This document shows, piece after piece, positions 8,434 through 18,381 of a DNA stretch of 64,000 bases. Position numbers and translations under genes: made by a program. The notes beneath the pieces were generated by a model. The model had not been told where the DNA came from and searched no databases. It saw nothing but the letters and a program-made list of their open reading frames with translations. Each line of letters opens with the position of its first letter. Within the stretch, counting starts at the first letter, position 1. This DNA is from Chryseobacterium gleum (GTDB lineage Bacteria > Bacteroidota > Bacteroidia > Flavobacteriales > Weeksellaceae): NCBI RefSeq assembly GCF_900636535.1, contig NZ_LR134289.1, forward strand, positions 4,481,001 to 4,545,000, in the 5' to 3' direction.

Positions 8434-10077
8434 ATGACTCATAATCTTAAAAGGACATTCGCCATACTTTTGATGGCGTTTTTCGGAAGTACATTCCTTT
8501 ATAACTGTGAACCTGATCCGGATTCTCTTGGTGAGCAGCTGTTTAATGGTGATGCAGTACAAGGCAATGAAATTTCATATCCTGTTATAGCATACAATTA
8601 TGATAATAAAGATTCCATCAAAAGTGATGCGTCAAGGCTGATCAGTGGATTGAACGAATCAGGTGCTGCTACTTATGTTGGTGTTCTTGGAGCTTTTACT
8701 GAAAACCAGTTCGGGATGCAGAGAGCTTCTTATGTTACTCAGCTGAGAATGCCGGTAGATAATTATGACTTTAACGGAGCCAATCCAAAAGTAGATTCCG
8801 TGGTGCTTGTAGTAAGACCACCAGCAAATACAACTGCGAATACTTATTTCTTTGAAAGTGATTCATTGAAAACAAATACATTCGATAAAAGTGATTTCCC
8901 GGTAGATGGTGTAGCTACAGCGGTTTCCATTGAAAAGAAAACTTATCCGGTTCGTAAATATGGTAAAGTGGCTTCAAAAACAATGAAAATCAATGTACAT
9001 GAAGTGACTACGTTCTTAGATGCAAATAATGATGCCTTAAAACGTTCCAACGCATCAATAAGTACTGGTGAACTGTTAGGTTCAGGAGTATTTGATGGTA
9101 AAATCAGTTCCGTTTCCATTACAAAAAAATCTGACAACTCAGTCGTATTTACAGGAAACCTTGGATTCAGAATGAAGTTAAGTAATACAGACTTTTTCCA
9201 GACTCACATTCTTGATAAAAAAGGTAAGCCTGAGCTTCAGGATGCTGCTAACTTTATCAGATATTTTAAAGGAATAAAAATTTCTATAGATGAAACTGAT
9301 AAATATCTCTACCAGTTCTCTCCTAATGATCTGCAGCTTATCATGTATTATAAATATGATAAAACAGACAACGGAACAACTACAAGACCGCAGACAACCC
9401 TTAATTTTAACTTAGGAAGTGCTAATGCGCATCTGGGACTGTATGAATACAGCAGATCTGGTTCCCCTGTTGCATCTGCATTGGCTGCAAGTAATCCTAA
9501 TGATGGTGATGCCAGACTTTTTGTTCAGGGAATGGGTGGTCCTTCTGTGATCGTAAAAATTAAGGATGAAACAATTGCAGAGCTTAAGGATGTTTATAAT
9601 AAAAATAAAGCAGGTATTGTAAGTGCTAAGATCAGAGTGTACCTGGATCCTGATACATGGAAAAATACAGGCTCTACTGAAGACCGCAGGTTTACTCTTT
9701 TAACCAATACATTAAATAATGGGGCTATTGATTATTCCACATCAGCACTGAAATTCACATCAGACCTGACAAGCGGACTTGGATTATATTATTATAAAGA
9801 AAATCCTGGTTATTATGATTTTGTCGTAACCAAAACAATTAAGGATCTTGTTGAAGGAAAAACAGAAACAGTAGGAAATGATACAAAACCAATTGTTAAT
9901 AAACCATTAGTAATTACTGCCGGATCATTTGCTGCCAATGCTACAGGAACCCTTTTAGGAGTTCGTAATACGACAAGAGCATTTGACATGAACAGAATTA
10001 TTCTTACAGGAGTAGATAAAACGAATACCAATCCAAAAAGAATCCAGTTACTGGTGACTTATGGTACGAAAAAATAG
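8434..10077 (+). CDS. DUF4270 family putative lipoprotein
   Basis: A 547-residue exported protein of the Bacteroidota-specific DUF4270 family. The N-terminal hydrophobic segment (FAILLMAFFGSTFLYNC) ends in a cysteine, a probable though atypical lipoprotein site, followed by EPDPDSLGEQ, the usual family start. The body is beta-rich with no catalytic motif that I recognise. It lies 12 bases behind the glycogen-synthase-like gene and 39 bases ahead of glmS. Function unknown; the link to glmS suggests, weakly, a role at the cell envelope. Confidence 0.75.
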   Translation: MTHNLKRTFAILLMAFFGSTFLYNCEPDPDSLGEQLFNGDAVQGNEISYPVIAYNYDNKDSIKSDASRLISGLNESGAATYVGVLGAFTENQFGMQRASYVTQLRMPVDNYDFNGANPKVDSVVLVVRPPANTTANTYFFESDSLKTNTFDKSDFPVDGVATAVSIEKKTYPVRKYGKVASKTMKINVHEVTTFLDANNDALKRSNASISTGELLGSGVFDGKISSVSITKKSDNSVVFTGNLGFRMKLSNTDFFQTHILDKKGKPELQDAANFIRYFKGIKISIDETDKYLYQFSPNDLQLIMYYKYDKTDNGTTTRPQTTLNFNLGSANAHLGLYEYSRSGSPVASALAASNPNDGDARLFVQGMGGPSVIVKIKDETIAELKDVYNKNKAGIVSAKIRVYLDPDTWKNTGSTEDRRFTLLTNTLNNGAIDYSTSALKFTSDLTSGLGLYYYKENPGYYDFVVTKTIKDLVEGKTETVGNDTKPIVNKPLVITAGSFAANATGTLLGVRNTTRAFDMNRIILTGVDKTNTNPKRIQLLVTYGTKK

Positions 10078-10116
10078 AAGACAATAAACAACAAACAACA
10101 CTAGACAAAATAAAAT

Positions 10117-11970
10117 ATGTGCGGAATAGTAGGATATACAGGATTTCAAGACGCTTATGAAATTGTAATTAATGGTCTTAGAAGATTGGAATATAGAGGG
10201 TATGACAGTGCCGGAATTGTTTTGGAAAGTCCAGATAACAAGCTGGAAGTAGAAAAAACAAAAGGTAAAGTGGAAGATTTGGTAAATATTTCCAAAGAAC
10301 TAAAAGGAAAGTCTAAAATTGGAATGGGGCACACCCGTTGGGCAACCCATGGAGTTCCTAGTGACAGAAATTCCCACCCGCATTTGTCCAACAATGGAAA
10401 AATAGCAATTGTACATAATGGTATCATCGAAAACTATGATACCATTAAAACAATGCTTACGGAAAAAGGATTTACCTTCAAATCAGAAACAGATACAGAA
10501 GTATTGGTAAATCTTATCCAGTATTTTATGGATCTTAATCCTGATATTGATTTCCCGACAGCAGTAAGATATGCATTGAATGAAGTATACGGAGCTTATG
10601 CAATTACTGTACTTCACGAAGATTACCCGGGAGTATTGGTGGTAGGAAGATTAGGTTCTCCTTTAGCAATCGGAATCGGGGATAAAGAATACTTTATTGC
10701 ATCTGATGCTTCTCCTTTCGTAGAATTTACAAAAGAAGCCATTTATCTTGAAGAAGGTCATATGGCAACAATCTCTCTGGAAAACGGGGTAGATATCAGA
10801 ACAATCAATGAAAACTCTAAAATTGAGCCGGAAATTCAGGAGCTTAAGCTGAGTCTTGAGCAGATAGAAAAAGGAGGTTACGAGCACTTCATGCTTAAAG
10901 AGATCTTTGAACAGCCTAAATCTGTACACGACACAATGAGAGGTAGACTTCTTGTTGATGAAGGAATTATCAAAATGGCCGGAATCTGGGATCATGTGGA
11001 GAGATTCAAAAATGCAAACAGAATTATTATTATCGCGTGTGGTACTTCTTGGCATGCAGGTCTTATCGGAGAATATCTGATTGAAGAATATGCAAGAATT
11101 CCAGTGGAAGTAGAGTATGCATCAGAATTCAGATACAGAAATCCGATCATTACAGATAAAGATGTCGTGATTGCCATTTCCCAGTCCGGAGAAACTGCTG
11201 ATACGATGGCTGCTTTAAAACTGGCAAAAGAAAAAGGAGCATTTATATATGGTATATGTAATGTGGTAGATTCTTCCATTGCAAGAATTACAGATGCCGG
11301 GTCATATACACACGCCGGTCCTGAGATTGGAGTTGCTTCTACAAAAGCATTTACAGCGCAGCTTACCATTCTTACTTTAATTGCATTTAAATTAGGAAAA
11401 CACAACGGAAATTTAGGAAATGCTGAGTTCATGAGCTTAATTGCTGAGCTTGATGCTATGCCTAAGAAAATTGAAGAAGTGTTAAATACTACTCATGAGC
11501 TTACACAGAATATTGCGAAAGATTTTGTGAAAGCTACCAATTTCCTTTATTTAGGAAGAGGATATAACTATCCTGCAGCCTTAGAAGGAGCCTTAAAATT
11601 AAAAGAAATTTCTTATATCCATGCAGAAGGATACCCGGCTGCAGAAATGAAGCACGGTCCGATTGCCCTGATCGATGAAAACATGCCGATAGTTATTATA
11701 GCACCAAGAAAAGGTCACTATGATAAAATTGTAAGTAATGTTCAGGAAATTAAAGCGAGAAAAGGAAAAATTATCGCTGTAGTTAATAAAGGAGACCGTC
11801 AGGTGAGCGAAATGGCAGATTATGTTATCGAAATCCCTGAAACTTCAGAATGTTTCTCTCCAATCGTTGCTTCCGTACCTCTGCAACTGCTTGCTTATTA
11901 TATTGCAGTTTATAGAGGAGCCAACGTAGATCAACCGAGAAACCTTGCAAAATCTGTTACCGTGGAATAA
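10117..11970 (+). CDS. glmS: Glutamine--fructose-6-phosphate aminotransferase (isomerizing)
   Basis: Makes glucosamine-6-phosphate from fructose-6-phosphate and glutamine, the first step toward UDP-GlcNAc for peptidoglycan and LPS. It is 617 residues. The N-terminal class II glutaminase domain begins with the nucleophile Cys2 (MCGIVGYTG) and contains HTRWATHG and NGIIENY. Two SIS sugar-isomerase domains follow (IACGTSWHAGLIGEYL, SQSGETADT; then GRGYNYPAALEGALKLKE and EMKHGPIALID). The C-terminus LAKSVTVE is the invariant family end. No glmS ribozyme is evident in the 39-base leader. Confidence 0.97.
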   Translation: MCGIVGYTGFQDAYEIVINGLRRLEYRGYDSAGIVLESPDNKLEVEKTKGKVEDLVNISKELKGKSKIGMGHTRWATHGVPSDRNSHPHLSNNGKIAIVHNGIIENYDTIKTMLTEKGFTFKSETDTEVLVNLIQYFMDLNPDIDFPTAVRYALNEVYGAYAITVLHEDYPGVLVVGRLGSPLAIGIGDKEYFIASDASPFVEFTKEAIYLEEGHMATISLENGVDIRTINENSKIEPEIQELKLSLEQIEKGGYEHFMLKEIFEQPKSVHDTMRGRLLVDEGIIKMAGIWDHVERFKNANRIIIIACGTSWHAGLIGEYLIEEYARIPVEVEYASEFRYRNPIITDKDVVIAISQSGETADTMAALKLAKEKGAFIYGICNVVDSSIARITDAGSYTHAGPEIGVASTKAFTAQLTILTLIAFKLGKHNGNLGNAEFMSLIAELDAMPKKIEEVLNTTHELTQNIAKDFVKATNFLYLGRGYNYPAALEGALKLKEISYIHAEGYPAAEMKHGPIALIDENMPIVIIAPRKGHYDKIVSNVQEIKARKGKIIAVVNKGDRQVSEMADYVIEIPETSECFSPIVASVPLQLLAYYIAVYRGANVDQPRNLAKSVTVE

Positions 11971-12078
11971 AAAGTTGTTGTAAATAAAATAAATTTAGAT
12001 TTCTTCCGTTATTTCAAAAAAAATCTTAAAAGTTTCTTAAAAAAATTATATATTTACGGCTTAATTATAAAAATTAAC

Positions 12079-13503
12079 ATGAAAAGGATATTTCTTTTAT
12101 TATTGTCTGCGTCGGTAGCATCGGTATCTTGTTCAGGTGGTGGCAGCTCTTCTGTAGGGAAGCCAGGAACAAAAGGAGAATTGATACCAAGAGAAAAAAC
12201 TAAATCATTTGTTGCGGAAAGACCATACGGAATGGTTGCAATTCCTGCAGGTTCGTTTGTTGCTGGTTTAGCAGACCAGGATCCGACAAATACACCTGAA
12301 AAAGCAGCATTGAAGACAGTTACTGTTTCTTCTTTCTTCATGGATGAAGCAGAAACTACTAATGCAGAATACAGAGTATTTATCAATTATGTAAGAGACT
12401 CTATCGCAAGAACTTTACTTGCTGAAGCTGCCGGAGAAGGTGGTGATGAAGGCGGACGTAAAGGGGCAAGCATAGGAGATTATGCATACCTTGCTAAAAA
12501 AGAAGAAAATTTAACACCTTATCAAGAATATATGGAAGGCCAGGGTGGCCGGGAAGACGGAGGCTATGATGCAAGCAAAAGATTAGATTGGAAAATTCCT
12601 TTACACTGGAGCACATCAAAATATCCGGATGTAGAATACGCAGAAGTTTTAGAATCTATGTATCTGCCTACTTCCTCAAGAATCGGAAACGAAAGAATTT
12701 TAGATGTAAGCAAGCTTAAATATACTTACCGTTGGGGAGATATGGATGCTGCAGTTGCTGATAACGAAAGAGGAGCTAATTACCTGAAAAGCGAAAGTAT
12801 TGCGATCTATCCTGATACGACAGTTTGGGTAAAAGATTTCCACTTTGCTTACAATGAGCCATTGTTTGAACAGTATTTCTGGCACAAGGCTTATAAAGAC
12901 TATCCTGTTGTTGGGGTTACCTGGGATCAGGCAAGGGCTTATTGTAACTTCAGATCTAAATTGAAAACAGATTACAACGAAAGTTTAAAAAGAAAAAAAC
13001 AAAGACCATTAGAGTTCCGTCTTCCGACAGAAACTGAATGGGAATACGCTGCAAAAGGCGGAATGCAAAATGCTACTTACCCTTGGGGTGGTCCATATTT
13101 AATGGATGACAGAGGTTGCTACCTTGCCAACTTCAAACCTAAGAGAGGTAACTACATGGAAGACGAGAAAAAAGGTACTTATACATATACAGCTCCAGTT
13201 AAGAAATTTAAGAAAAATGGATTTGGGTTATTTGATATGGCTGGAAACGTTTCTGAGTGGACATCATCTTCATACAACAACTCTTCAGCTGGATTTACTT
13301 CTACATTAAATCCTTCTACTAAAGATAAATTAGATACGAAGAAATCTGTAAGAGGTGGATCTTGGAAAGATATAGGTTATGCGCTAATGACTGGTGCAAG
13401 AGATTGGGAAAGAAAAGATTCCGCAAGAAGCTATATCGGATTCAGAACTGTACAGGATATTCCTGAAGCAGCTGTTAAGCCAAGAAGAATTAACAGAAAC
13501 TAA
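12079..13503 (+). CDS. gldK: Gliding motility / T9SS lipoprotein GldK
   Basis: An outer-membrane-associated lipoprotein that, with GldN, forms the periplasmic ring of the type IX secretion system (PorK in Porphyromonas). It is 474 residues. The signal peptide ends in lipobox SVSC, with cysteine 18 or 19. The rest is a formylglycine-generating-enzyme-like (SUMF1) fold: IPAGSFVAGL, FFMDEAETTNAEYR, WDQARAYCNFRS, RLPTETEWEYAAKGG, GLFDMAGNVSEWT, VRGGSWKD, IGFRTV. It is not expected to be an enzyme. First gene of gldKLMN, all on the plus strand with 22-53 base gaps. Confidence 0.95.
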   Translation: MKRIFLLLLSASVASVSCSGGGSSSVGKPGTKGELIPREKTKSFVAERPYGMVAIPAGSFVAGLADQDPTNTPEKAALKTVTVSSFFMDEAETTNAEYRVFINYVRDSIARTLLAEAAGEGGDEGGRKGASIGDYAYLAKKEENLTPYQEYMEGQGGREDGGYDASKRLDWKIPLHWSTSKYPDVEYAEVLESMYLPTSSRIGNERILDVSKLKYTYRWGDMDAAVADNERGANYLKSESIAIYPDTTVWVKDFHFAYNEPLFEQYFWHKAYKDYPVVGVTWDQARAYCNFRSKLKTDYNESLKRKKQRPLEFRLPTETEWEYAAKGGMQNATYPWGGPYLMDDRGCYLANFKPKRGNYMEDEKKGTYTYTAPVKKFKKNGFGLFDMAGNVSEWTSSSYNNSSAGFTSTLNPSTKDKLDTKKSVRGGSWKDIGYALMTGARDWERKDSARSYIGFRTVQDIPEAAVKPRRINRN

Positions 13504-13556
13504 TCAGACAATTTTTCAATAACAATTTTATTTAATATTAAAAAAACTAACTCAAT

Positions 13557-14249
13557 ATGTTTAAGACTAAAGATGCTTGGATGAATTTCTTTTATTCATT
13601 CGGTGCTGCAATTGTAATTCTTGGAGCTTGGCTTAAAATTACTCACATTACACTGGGACCAATTAACGGAAATATGGCTCTTACAGTAGGGCTTATTACT
13701 GAAGCGATTATCTTTATCATTTTCGCATTTGACCCACCTAAAACTGAGGAGTCTTATGCCTGGGAAAATGTTTATCCTGAATTATTGGATAAGCATGCCA
13801 ACCCAAACCCTTTACATTCTAATGTAACAACTAAAAATACAAGTGCTCAGTTTGCTGAATTAGAAAACTCTCTTTCCAGCAAATTGGATAAAATGCTTGA
13901 AGACGCAAGATTAGACGTTCAGTTATTTGAAAGATTAAGAACAGGAATTGATAAATTCTCAAGCTCTGTCGATCAAATCAACCAAACTGTTGACGTATCT
14001 GCTTCTACCCATAAATATAATGAGCAATTAAACAAAGCTGCCCAGCACATGGAAAGCATGAATGCTCTTTATGCAATGCAGCTTGAAAGCGGTAAGAGAC
14101 AATCTGAATTTGCTAACAAGTATGTTGCGGATATGCAGAAATCTGCAGAGCAGTCTGAGAAATTCAATCAAGAGCTACAGGGTTTAACAACTAATCTTAA
14201 TAACTTAAATAGAGTTTATGGTGGTATGCTAACTGCTATGAAGTCTTAA
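13557..14249 (+). CDS. gldL: Gliding motility / T9SS inner-membrane motor protein GldL
   Basis: With GldM it forms the proton-driven motor in the cytoplasmic membrane that powers type IX secretion and gliding. It is 230 residues. Two transmembrane helices lie at about 13-31 and 38-59, and the second contains a glutamate within the hydrophobic stretch (GLITEAIIFIIFAF), the residue position implicated in proton use in the family. After residue 85 the protein is helical and coiled-coil-like (cytoplasmic). 53 bases after gldK, 51 before gldM. Confidence 0.95.
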   Translation: MFKTKDAWMNFFYSFGAAIVILGAWLKITHITLGPINGNMALTVGLITEAIIFIIFAFDPPKTEESYAWENVYPELLDKHANPNPLHSNVTTKNTSAQFAELENSLSSKLDKMLEDARLDVQLFERLRTGIDKFSSSVDQINQTVDVSASTHKYNEQLNKAAQHMESMNALYAMQLESGKRQSEFANKYVADMQKSAEQSEKFNQELQGLTTNLNNLNRVYGGMLTAMKS

Positions 14250-14300
14250 TTCCTAACCATTTCTAAATTTAACTACTTAATTAAAAACAAAGAAAAGAGA

Positions 14301-15893
14301 ATGGCACAAGGAAAACAGACCCCTCGTCAGAAGATGATCAACCTGATGTATTTGGTTTTCATCGCGATGATGGCCCTAAATATTGATGCAGAAATCATCA
14401 GATCATACTATGACTCTACCAGAGCATTGAATGAAACCAGAACTTTAACAGAAAGAAAAAACGAGAAGATCTTTGAAAGAACTTTGGAAGCTAAGGCTCA
14501 GCAGGTTCCGGATACCTACGCACAGCCTTGGGCTCAGTACAAAGTATTGAAAACCAAAATTGATGCGTTAGTAAAATCTGCTCAGGATGTTAAAGATTTG
14601 TTGAAGAAACAATCTGAGTTTCATGACAAAGATCCTAAAACAGGAAAAGATATTGATGTAAGTGAGAACTTTGCTGCATTGAACAACAATGAAGCAACAA
14701 CTGAATACTTCTTTAAAGAAGGAGATGAAAATACCCCTTCGAAGAATGCATTAGATCTGAAAGCTAAAATTGATGACGTAAGAAACTACATCAATACTAC
14801 TTTTGGAAGCAATTCTCAGTTACAGGATTTAGTAGCCAGAGCTAATAAGTCTCTTATTGCGGAGTATCCTAAAGGAACATCTCCAAATGAAAAGACATGG
14901 TTCCAGAATAAATTTTACCATCAGCCGTTAATCGCTGCAATATCTAATCTGGAAATTATCCAAAATGATGCCAGAAACGTTCAGTCGGATGCATTGGCAC
15001 TATTACTTCAGGAAAAAGTAGATGCGAATATCAAATTCTCAAGCTATGAGCCTATTGTTTCAGGTCCGGTAGATATCCAGGCAGGAAAACAGGCTGAAGT
15101 AAAAGTAATGTTGGGAACTTATTCTAACAGTAACAAGATCAGCATTTCTGGAGTAAGCAAAGTTGAAAACGGTAAAGGTATCATGCAGATTTCAGGTTCC
15201 GGAATCGGTGAACATAAACTAGGAGGAACTATTACATTAACAGATGCTTCAGGGAAACCACAGTCTTTCCCTTGGACACATACTTATAATGTAATTGCAG
15301 GACCAAGAGAAGTAAAACTTGAAAAAGGATTATTGCTTTCTGCTGATAAGATGAATGTAATGTATAGAGGACTTGAGAACCCTGTTTCAGGATCAATCTT
15401 AGGTGCTGACAATTCTAAACTTTCATTATCTGCAGCAGGAGCTACTGTGAAGAGCACAGGTCAGGGTAAATGGAATGTTACTCCTACTACAGGAAATGTA
15501 GTGAAGTTGACATTATCAGGAACAGATCCATATGGTAAAACAGTTTCTCAGGTATTTGAATATAGAATTAAGAATATCCCAAGACCACAAGGTCAGATCA
15601 GAGGTAAAGCTGTAAACTTTATGCCGGCAGGTTCTATACCTAACCAGATTGTTACTGCTACTTTACCAGACTTTGATTTCCCTGTTTCATTCACTGTTAA
15701 CAGCTTTATTATTAAGCTTCCAGGAAAAGCAGGTACTCTGATTCAGGGTAGCTCATTATCAGGAGCAGAAGGTATGCTTAGAAACCTTAGACCTGGTGAT
15801 GTAGTTCAGATCTATGATATTCAGGCGACAGCTACAGGACTTGGAATCCAAAGGCTTAAGGAAATTTCACCTGTAATTATTAATGTTCAATAA
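14301..15893 (+). CDS. gldM: Gliding motility / T9SS motor protein GldM
   Basis: The partner of GldL: one N-terminal transmembrane helix (LMYLVFIAMMALNIDAEI, about residues 14-32), then a long periplasmic rod that reaches the GldK/GldN ring. It is 530 residues. The N-terminal MAQGKQTPRQKMINLMYLV is typical, as are the periplasmic beta domains and the end PVIINVQ. Position in gldKLMN confirms the call. Confidence 0.95.
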   Translation: MAQGKQTPRQKMINLMYLVFIAMMALNIDAEIIRSYYDSTRALNETRTLTERKNEKIFERTLEAKAQQVPDTYAQPWAQYKVLKTKIDALVKSAQDVKDLLKKQSEFHDKDPKTGKDIDVSENFAALNNNEATTEYFFKEGDENTPSKNALDLKAKIDDVRNYINTTFGSNSQLQDLVARANKSLIAEYPKGTSPNEKTWFQNKFYHQPLIAAISNLEIIQNDARNVQSDALALLLQEKVDANIKFSSYEPIVSGPVDIQAGKQAEVKVMLGTYSNSNKISISGVSKVENGKGIMQISGSGIGEHKLGGTITLTDASGKPQSFPWTHTYNVIAGPREVKLEKGLLLSADKMNVMYRGLENPVSGSILGADNSKLSLSAAGATVKSTGQGKWNVTPTTGNVVKLTLSGTDPYGKTVSQVFEYRIKNIPRPQGQIRGKAVNFMPAGSIPNQIVTATLPDFDFPVSFTVNSFIIKLPGKAGTLIQGSSLSGAEGMLRNLRPGDVVQIYDIQATATGLGIQRLKEISPVIINVQ

Positions 15894-15915
15894 GGTTAAT
15901 TTGTAAAATCATATT

Positions 15916-16854
15916 ATGAAAAAATATATTAGCACCCTTTTCGTTTTAGTTTCGGGATTCGCATTTTCCCAAACTATTCTGAATGCTGCTTCTCCTGAGG
16001 AATTCAGACAGATGAGAGCTGAATCAATGAGAAAAGCAGGGGATACTGTTATCAGCAATAAAGTAAAGCCTCTTGAATATGGTTTCGTTGATGACAAGGA
16101 TATTTACAAAAGTATGTTTGTTTGGGAAATCATTGATATGAATGATAAGATCAACCAGCCGTTCTATTATGATAATCCGGATGGTCTTCTTTCAAGTTCT
16201 ACAAGATCTTTATATCAGTTATTACTTGATGGAGCTCTTAAAGGAGACATCAAAGAAGTTTATGATGATGAAAACTTTGTTACAAGACTTTCACCTGAAG
16301 CCATTCAGAAAAGACTGGAAAGTGTAAGACTTGACGAAGAAGCTATCGATATCCTGAACTCTGGAAGAACACTTACAGAAGACGAGAAGAAAAGACTTAC
16401 AGATATCATCAGAACTACTACTGATAAAGTAAAAGTTCTTAAAATAATGGGTATGTGGTTTATCGATAAAAGGGATGGTCAGATGAAGTACAGACCACTT
16501 GGTATCGCTGCTATGGGTCCGGATCCTACATCTGTCGGAAGAATTGGTCCTGACGGCCAGCCTCTGGCCGGAGCTGATGAATTGATCGATTTATTCTGGA
16601 TTTATTACCCAAGTGCTCGTGATATTTTAGCAAACAATTATGTTTTCAACAGAAAAAATTCGTCTGCTGATCTATCTTTCGATGATGTTATTAATGCAAG
16701 AAGATTTTCTTCTATTATCTATAAATCTTCAAGCGGTTTAGGAGATGGTGTTATCAAAGACTATATTCCTAAAAATGCAGATGAGCAGCTGGAAGAAAGT
16801 GACAGAATCAAAGCACAGATTCTTGAAATGGAAAATGATATGTGGAATTACTAG
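15916..16854 (+). CDS. gldN: Gliding motility / T9SS ring protein GldN
   Basis: A periplasmic protein that joins GldK in the outer-membrane-side ring of the type IX secretion system (PorN). It is 312 residues, with the Sec signal peptide cut near FAFSQ-TILN. The conserved central part includes FVWEIIDMNDKINQPFYYDN and LLLDGALKGDIKEVYDDENF. Last gene of the operon; a strong terminator follows 20 bases later. Confidence 0.95.
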   Translation: MKKYISTLFVLVSGFAFSQTILNAASPEEFRQMRAESMRKAGDTVISNKVKPLEYGFVDDKDIYKSMFVWEIIDMNDKINQPFYYDNPDGLLSSSTRSLYQLLLDGALKGDIKEVYDDENFVTRLSPEAIQKRLESVRLDEEAIDILNSGRTLTEDEKKRLTDIIRTTTDKVKVLKIMGMWFIDKRDGQMKYRPLGIAAMGPDPTSVGRIGPDGQPLAGADELIDLFWIYYPSARDILANNYVFNRKNSSADLSFDDVINARRFSSIIYKSSSGLGDGVIKDYIPKNADEQLEESDRIKAQILEMENDMWNY

Positions 16855-16874
16855 ATTTCACTTGATATTTATAG

Positions 16875-16905
16875 AAAACCTGAGTATTTTTACTCAGGTT
16901 TTTTT
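16875..16905 (+). terminator. Terminator of the gldKLMN operon
   Basis: A 12-bp perfect stem AAAACCTGAGTA / TACTCAGGTTTT with a T4 loop and a trailing T-run. Confidence 0.9.
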
Positions 16906-16993
16906 ATTATGAAATCGCCCTTTGTTTATTACCGATCAACAATCAATGAAATAGGCGATTACATATGACCTTTAAATAAATGAAATTTCTCAT

Positions 16994-18028
16994 ATGAAAA
17001 ATGTAGATTATATTATTGTTGGAGACGGATATGCGGGACTTTTTCTGGCTCATCAGCTAATTAAAAATAACAAATCTTTTGTGATCTTTTCCGAAGGAAG
17101 AAAAAGTGCTTCTCAGGTTTCGGCAGGAATTATCAATCCGGTAGTTTTAAAAAAGTTTACTACATTCTGGAAAGCACAGGAACAAATAGATTTTCTGAAA
17201 GATAGTCTTCAGGAAATAGAATCCTATACCGGAGAAAATTACCTGATCAATGCTCCAATCCACAGAATTTTTCATGATGAGAACGAACAGAATCTCTGGC
17301 TTAAAAAATCGGAAAATGAAGAATTATCAGATTTCCTTGACAAAAATTTTGATCGCTTAAACGTAGTAAAAAACGATTTTCTCTCCGGAAAGGTGAATCA
17401 GTCTGCCAGACTTAATGTCAATGGTTTTTTCAGTGGTCTATTCAGTTATTTTGAAAAAAATGGTCATTTGATCAAAGAAAAATTTGATTATACGAAATTG
17501 AACCCTTCTGAATCGGTCTATAAGGATTTTAGCTTCAAAAATATAATCTTCTGCGAAGGCATGGGAGTAAAAGATAATCCATATTTTTCTGAAATTACAG
17601 TAAATCCGAACAAAGGACACCATATAAAAGTGAAACTTTCTCAACCGATTCCCGAAAATATCACTATTAAGAAAAAACACTTTTTGTTTCCAACCGGAAA
17701 TGGGTTATATTTTTACGGAGGAACATACGATCGGGAGCAGCTTCACCACCATATTGATGAATCTGCGGTGGCACAGTTAGTCAATGGGCTCTCTGAATTT
17801 TATCCGTATGATTTTGAAGTGGAAGAAGTACATTTCGGATTCCGTCCGACAGTAAAAGACAGAAGACCAATTATCGGCAGGCATCAGACATTCAGCAATC
17901 TGTATGTTTTTAACGGACTGGGAGCTCGTGGTATCCTGAATGGCTGCTATTTTTCGAGGGATTTATTCCGTTTTATTGAAGAAAATGTTCCATTGCATGA
18001 AGAAGTATCATTGAACAGATTTCAATAA
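16994..18028 (+). CDS. FAD-dependent oxidoreductase (DAO family)
   Basis: A 344-residue flavoprotein of the D-amino-acid-oxidase/glycine-oxidase fold. The Rossmann FAD motif is IVGDGYAGLFLA near residue 7; the second glycine of GxGxxG is kept. The C-terminal FAD-binding segment is FGFRPTVKDRRPIIG and NGLGARGILN. The middle, which sets substrate specificity, is divergent, so the substrate cannot be named. It is a single gene behind the gld operon, with a 34-base gap to the SemiSWEET gene. Confidence 0.8.
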   Translation: MKNVDYIIVGDGYAGLFLAHQLIKNNKSFVIFSEGRKSASQVSAGIINPVVLKKFTTFWKAQEQIDFLKDSLQEIESYTGENYLINAPIHRIFHDENEQNLWLKKSENEELSDFLDKNFDRLNVVKNDFLSGKVNQSARLNVNGFFSGLFSYFEKNGHLIKEKFDYTKLNPSESVYKDFSFKNIIFCEGMGVKDNPYFSEITVNPNKGHHIKVKLSQPIPENITIKKKHFLFPTGNGLYFYGGTYDREQLHHHIDESAVAQLVNGLSEFYPYDFEVEEVHFGFRPTVKDRRPIIGRHQTFSNLYVFNGLGARGILNGCYFSRDLFRFIEENVPLHEEVSLNRFQ

Positions 18029-18061
18029 TGTATCTTAGTACAGATATCAAAGTTTACAATT

Positions 18062-18325
18062 ATGAATGAAAATGTATTAGGTATAGTGGCCGGGATTCTT
18101 ACTTCTGTCTCCATGATTCCCCAGTTGGTAAAAGTGATCAGAGAAAAGAATGTGGAAGATATCTCGTTGCTCATGCTTTTAGTCCTTATTTCAGGGCTGT
18201 CACTATGGGTATGGTATGGATTTAAAAAAGATGAGCTTCCTATTATTCTATCAAATTCATTTGCTGTTTTGGTGAATATAAGTCTTTTAGTTTGTTATAT
18301 CCTGTACAATAAGAAAAGGAAATAA
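18062..18325 (+). CDS. SemiSWEET family transporter
   Basis: An 87-residue membrane protein with three transmembrane helices, the size and layout of bacterial SemiSWEET sugar transporters, which work as dimers. The PQ-loop motif appears as SMIPQLVKVIREK in the first helix. The sugar carried is not predictable. Probably co-transcribed with the oxidoreductase 34 bases upstream. Confidence 0.85.
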   Translation: MNENVLGIVAGILTSVSMIPQLVKVIREKNVEDISLLMLLVLISGLSLWVWYGFKKDELPIILSNSFAVLVNISLLVCYILYNKKRK

Positions 18326-18328
18326 TAA

Positions 18329-18360
18329 AAAAGACGCCCCATACATTGAGGCGTCTTTAT
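18329..18360. terminator. Bidirectional terminator
   Basis: Stem AAAGACGCC / GGCGTCTTT, with an A-run before it and T-richness after it, lies between the convergent SemiSWEET and META genes. Confidence 0.8.
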
Positions 18361-18381
18361 ATTTTATGTAATAATATAAAA

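Noticed and set aside
10663..11432. Minus-strand ORFs of 130 and 146 codons inside glmS
   Set aside because: Antisense shadows of a strongly conserved coding region.
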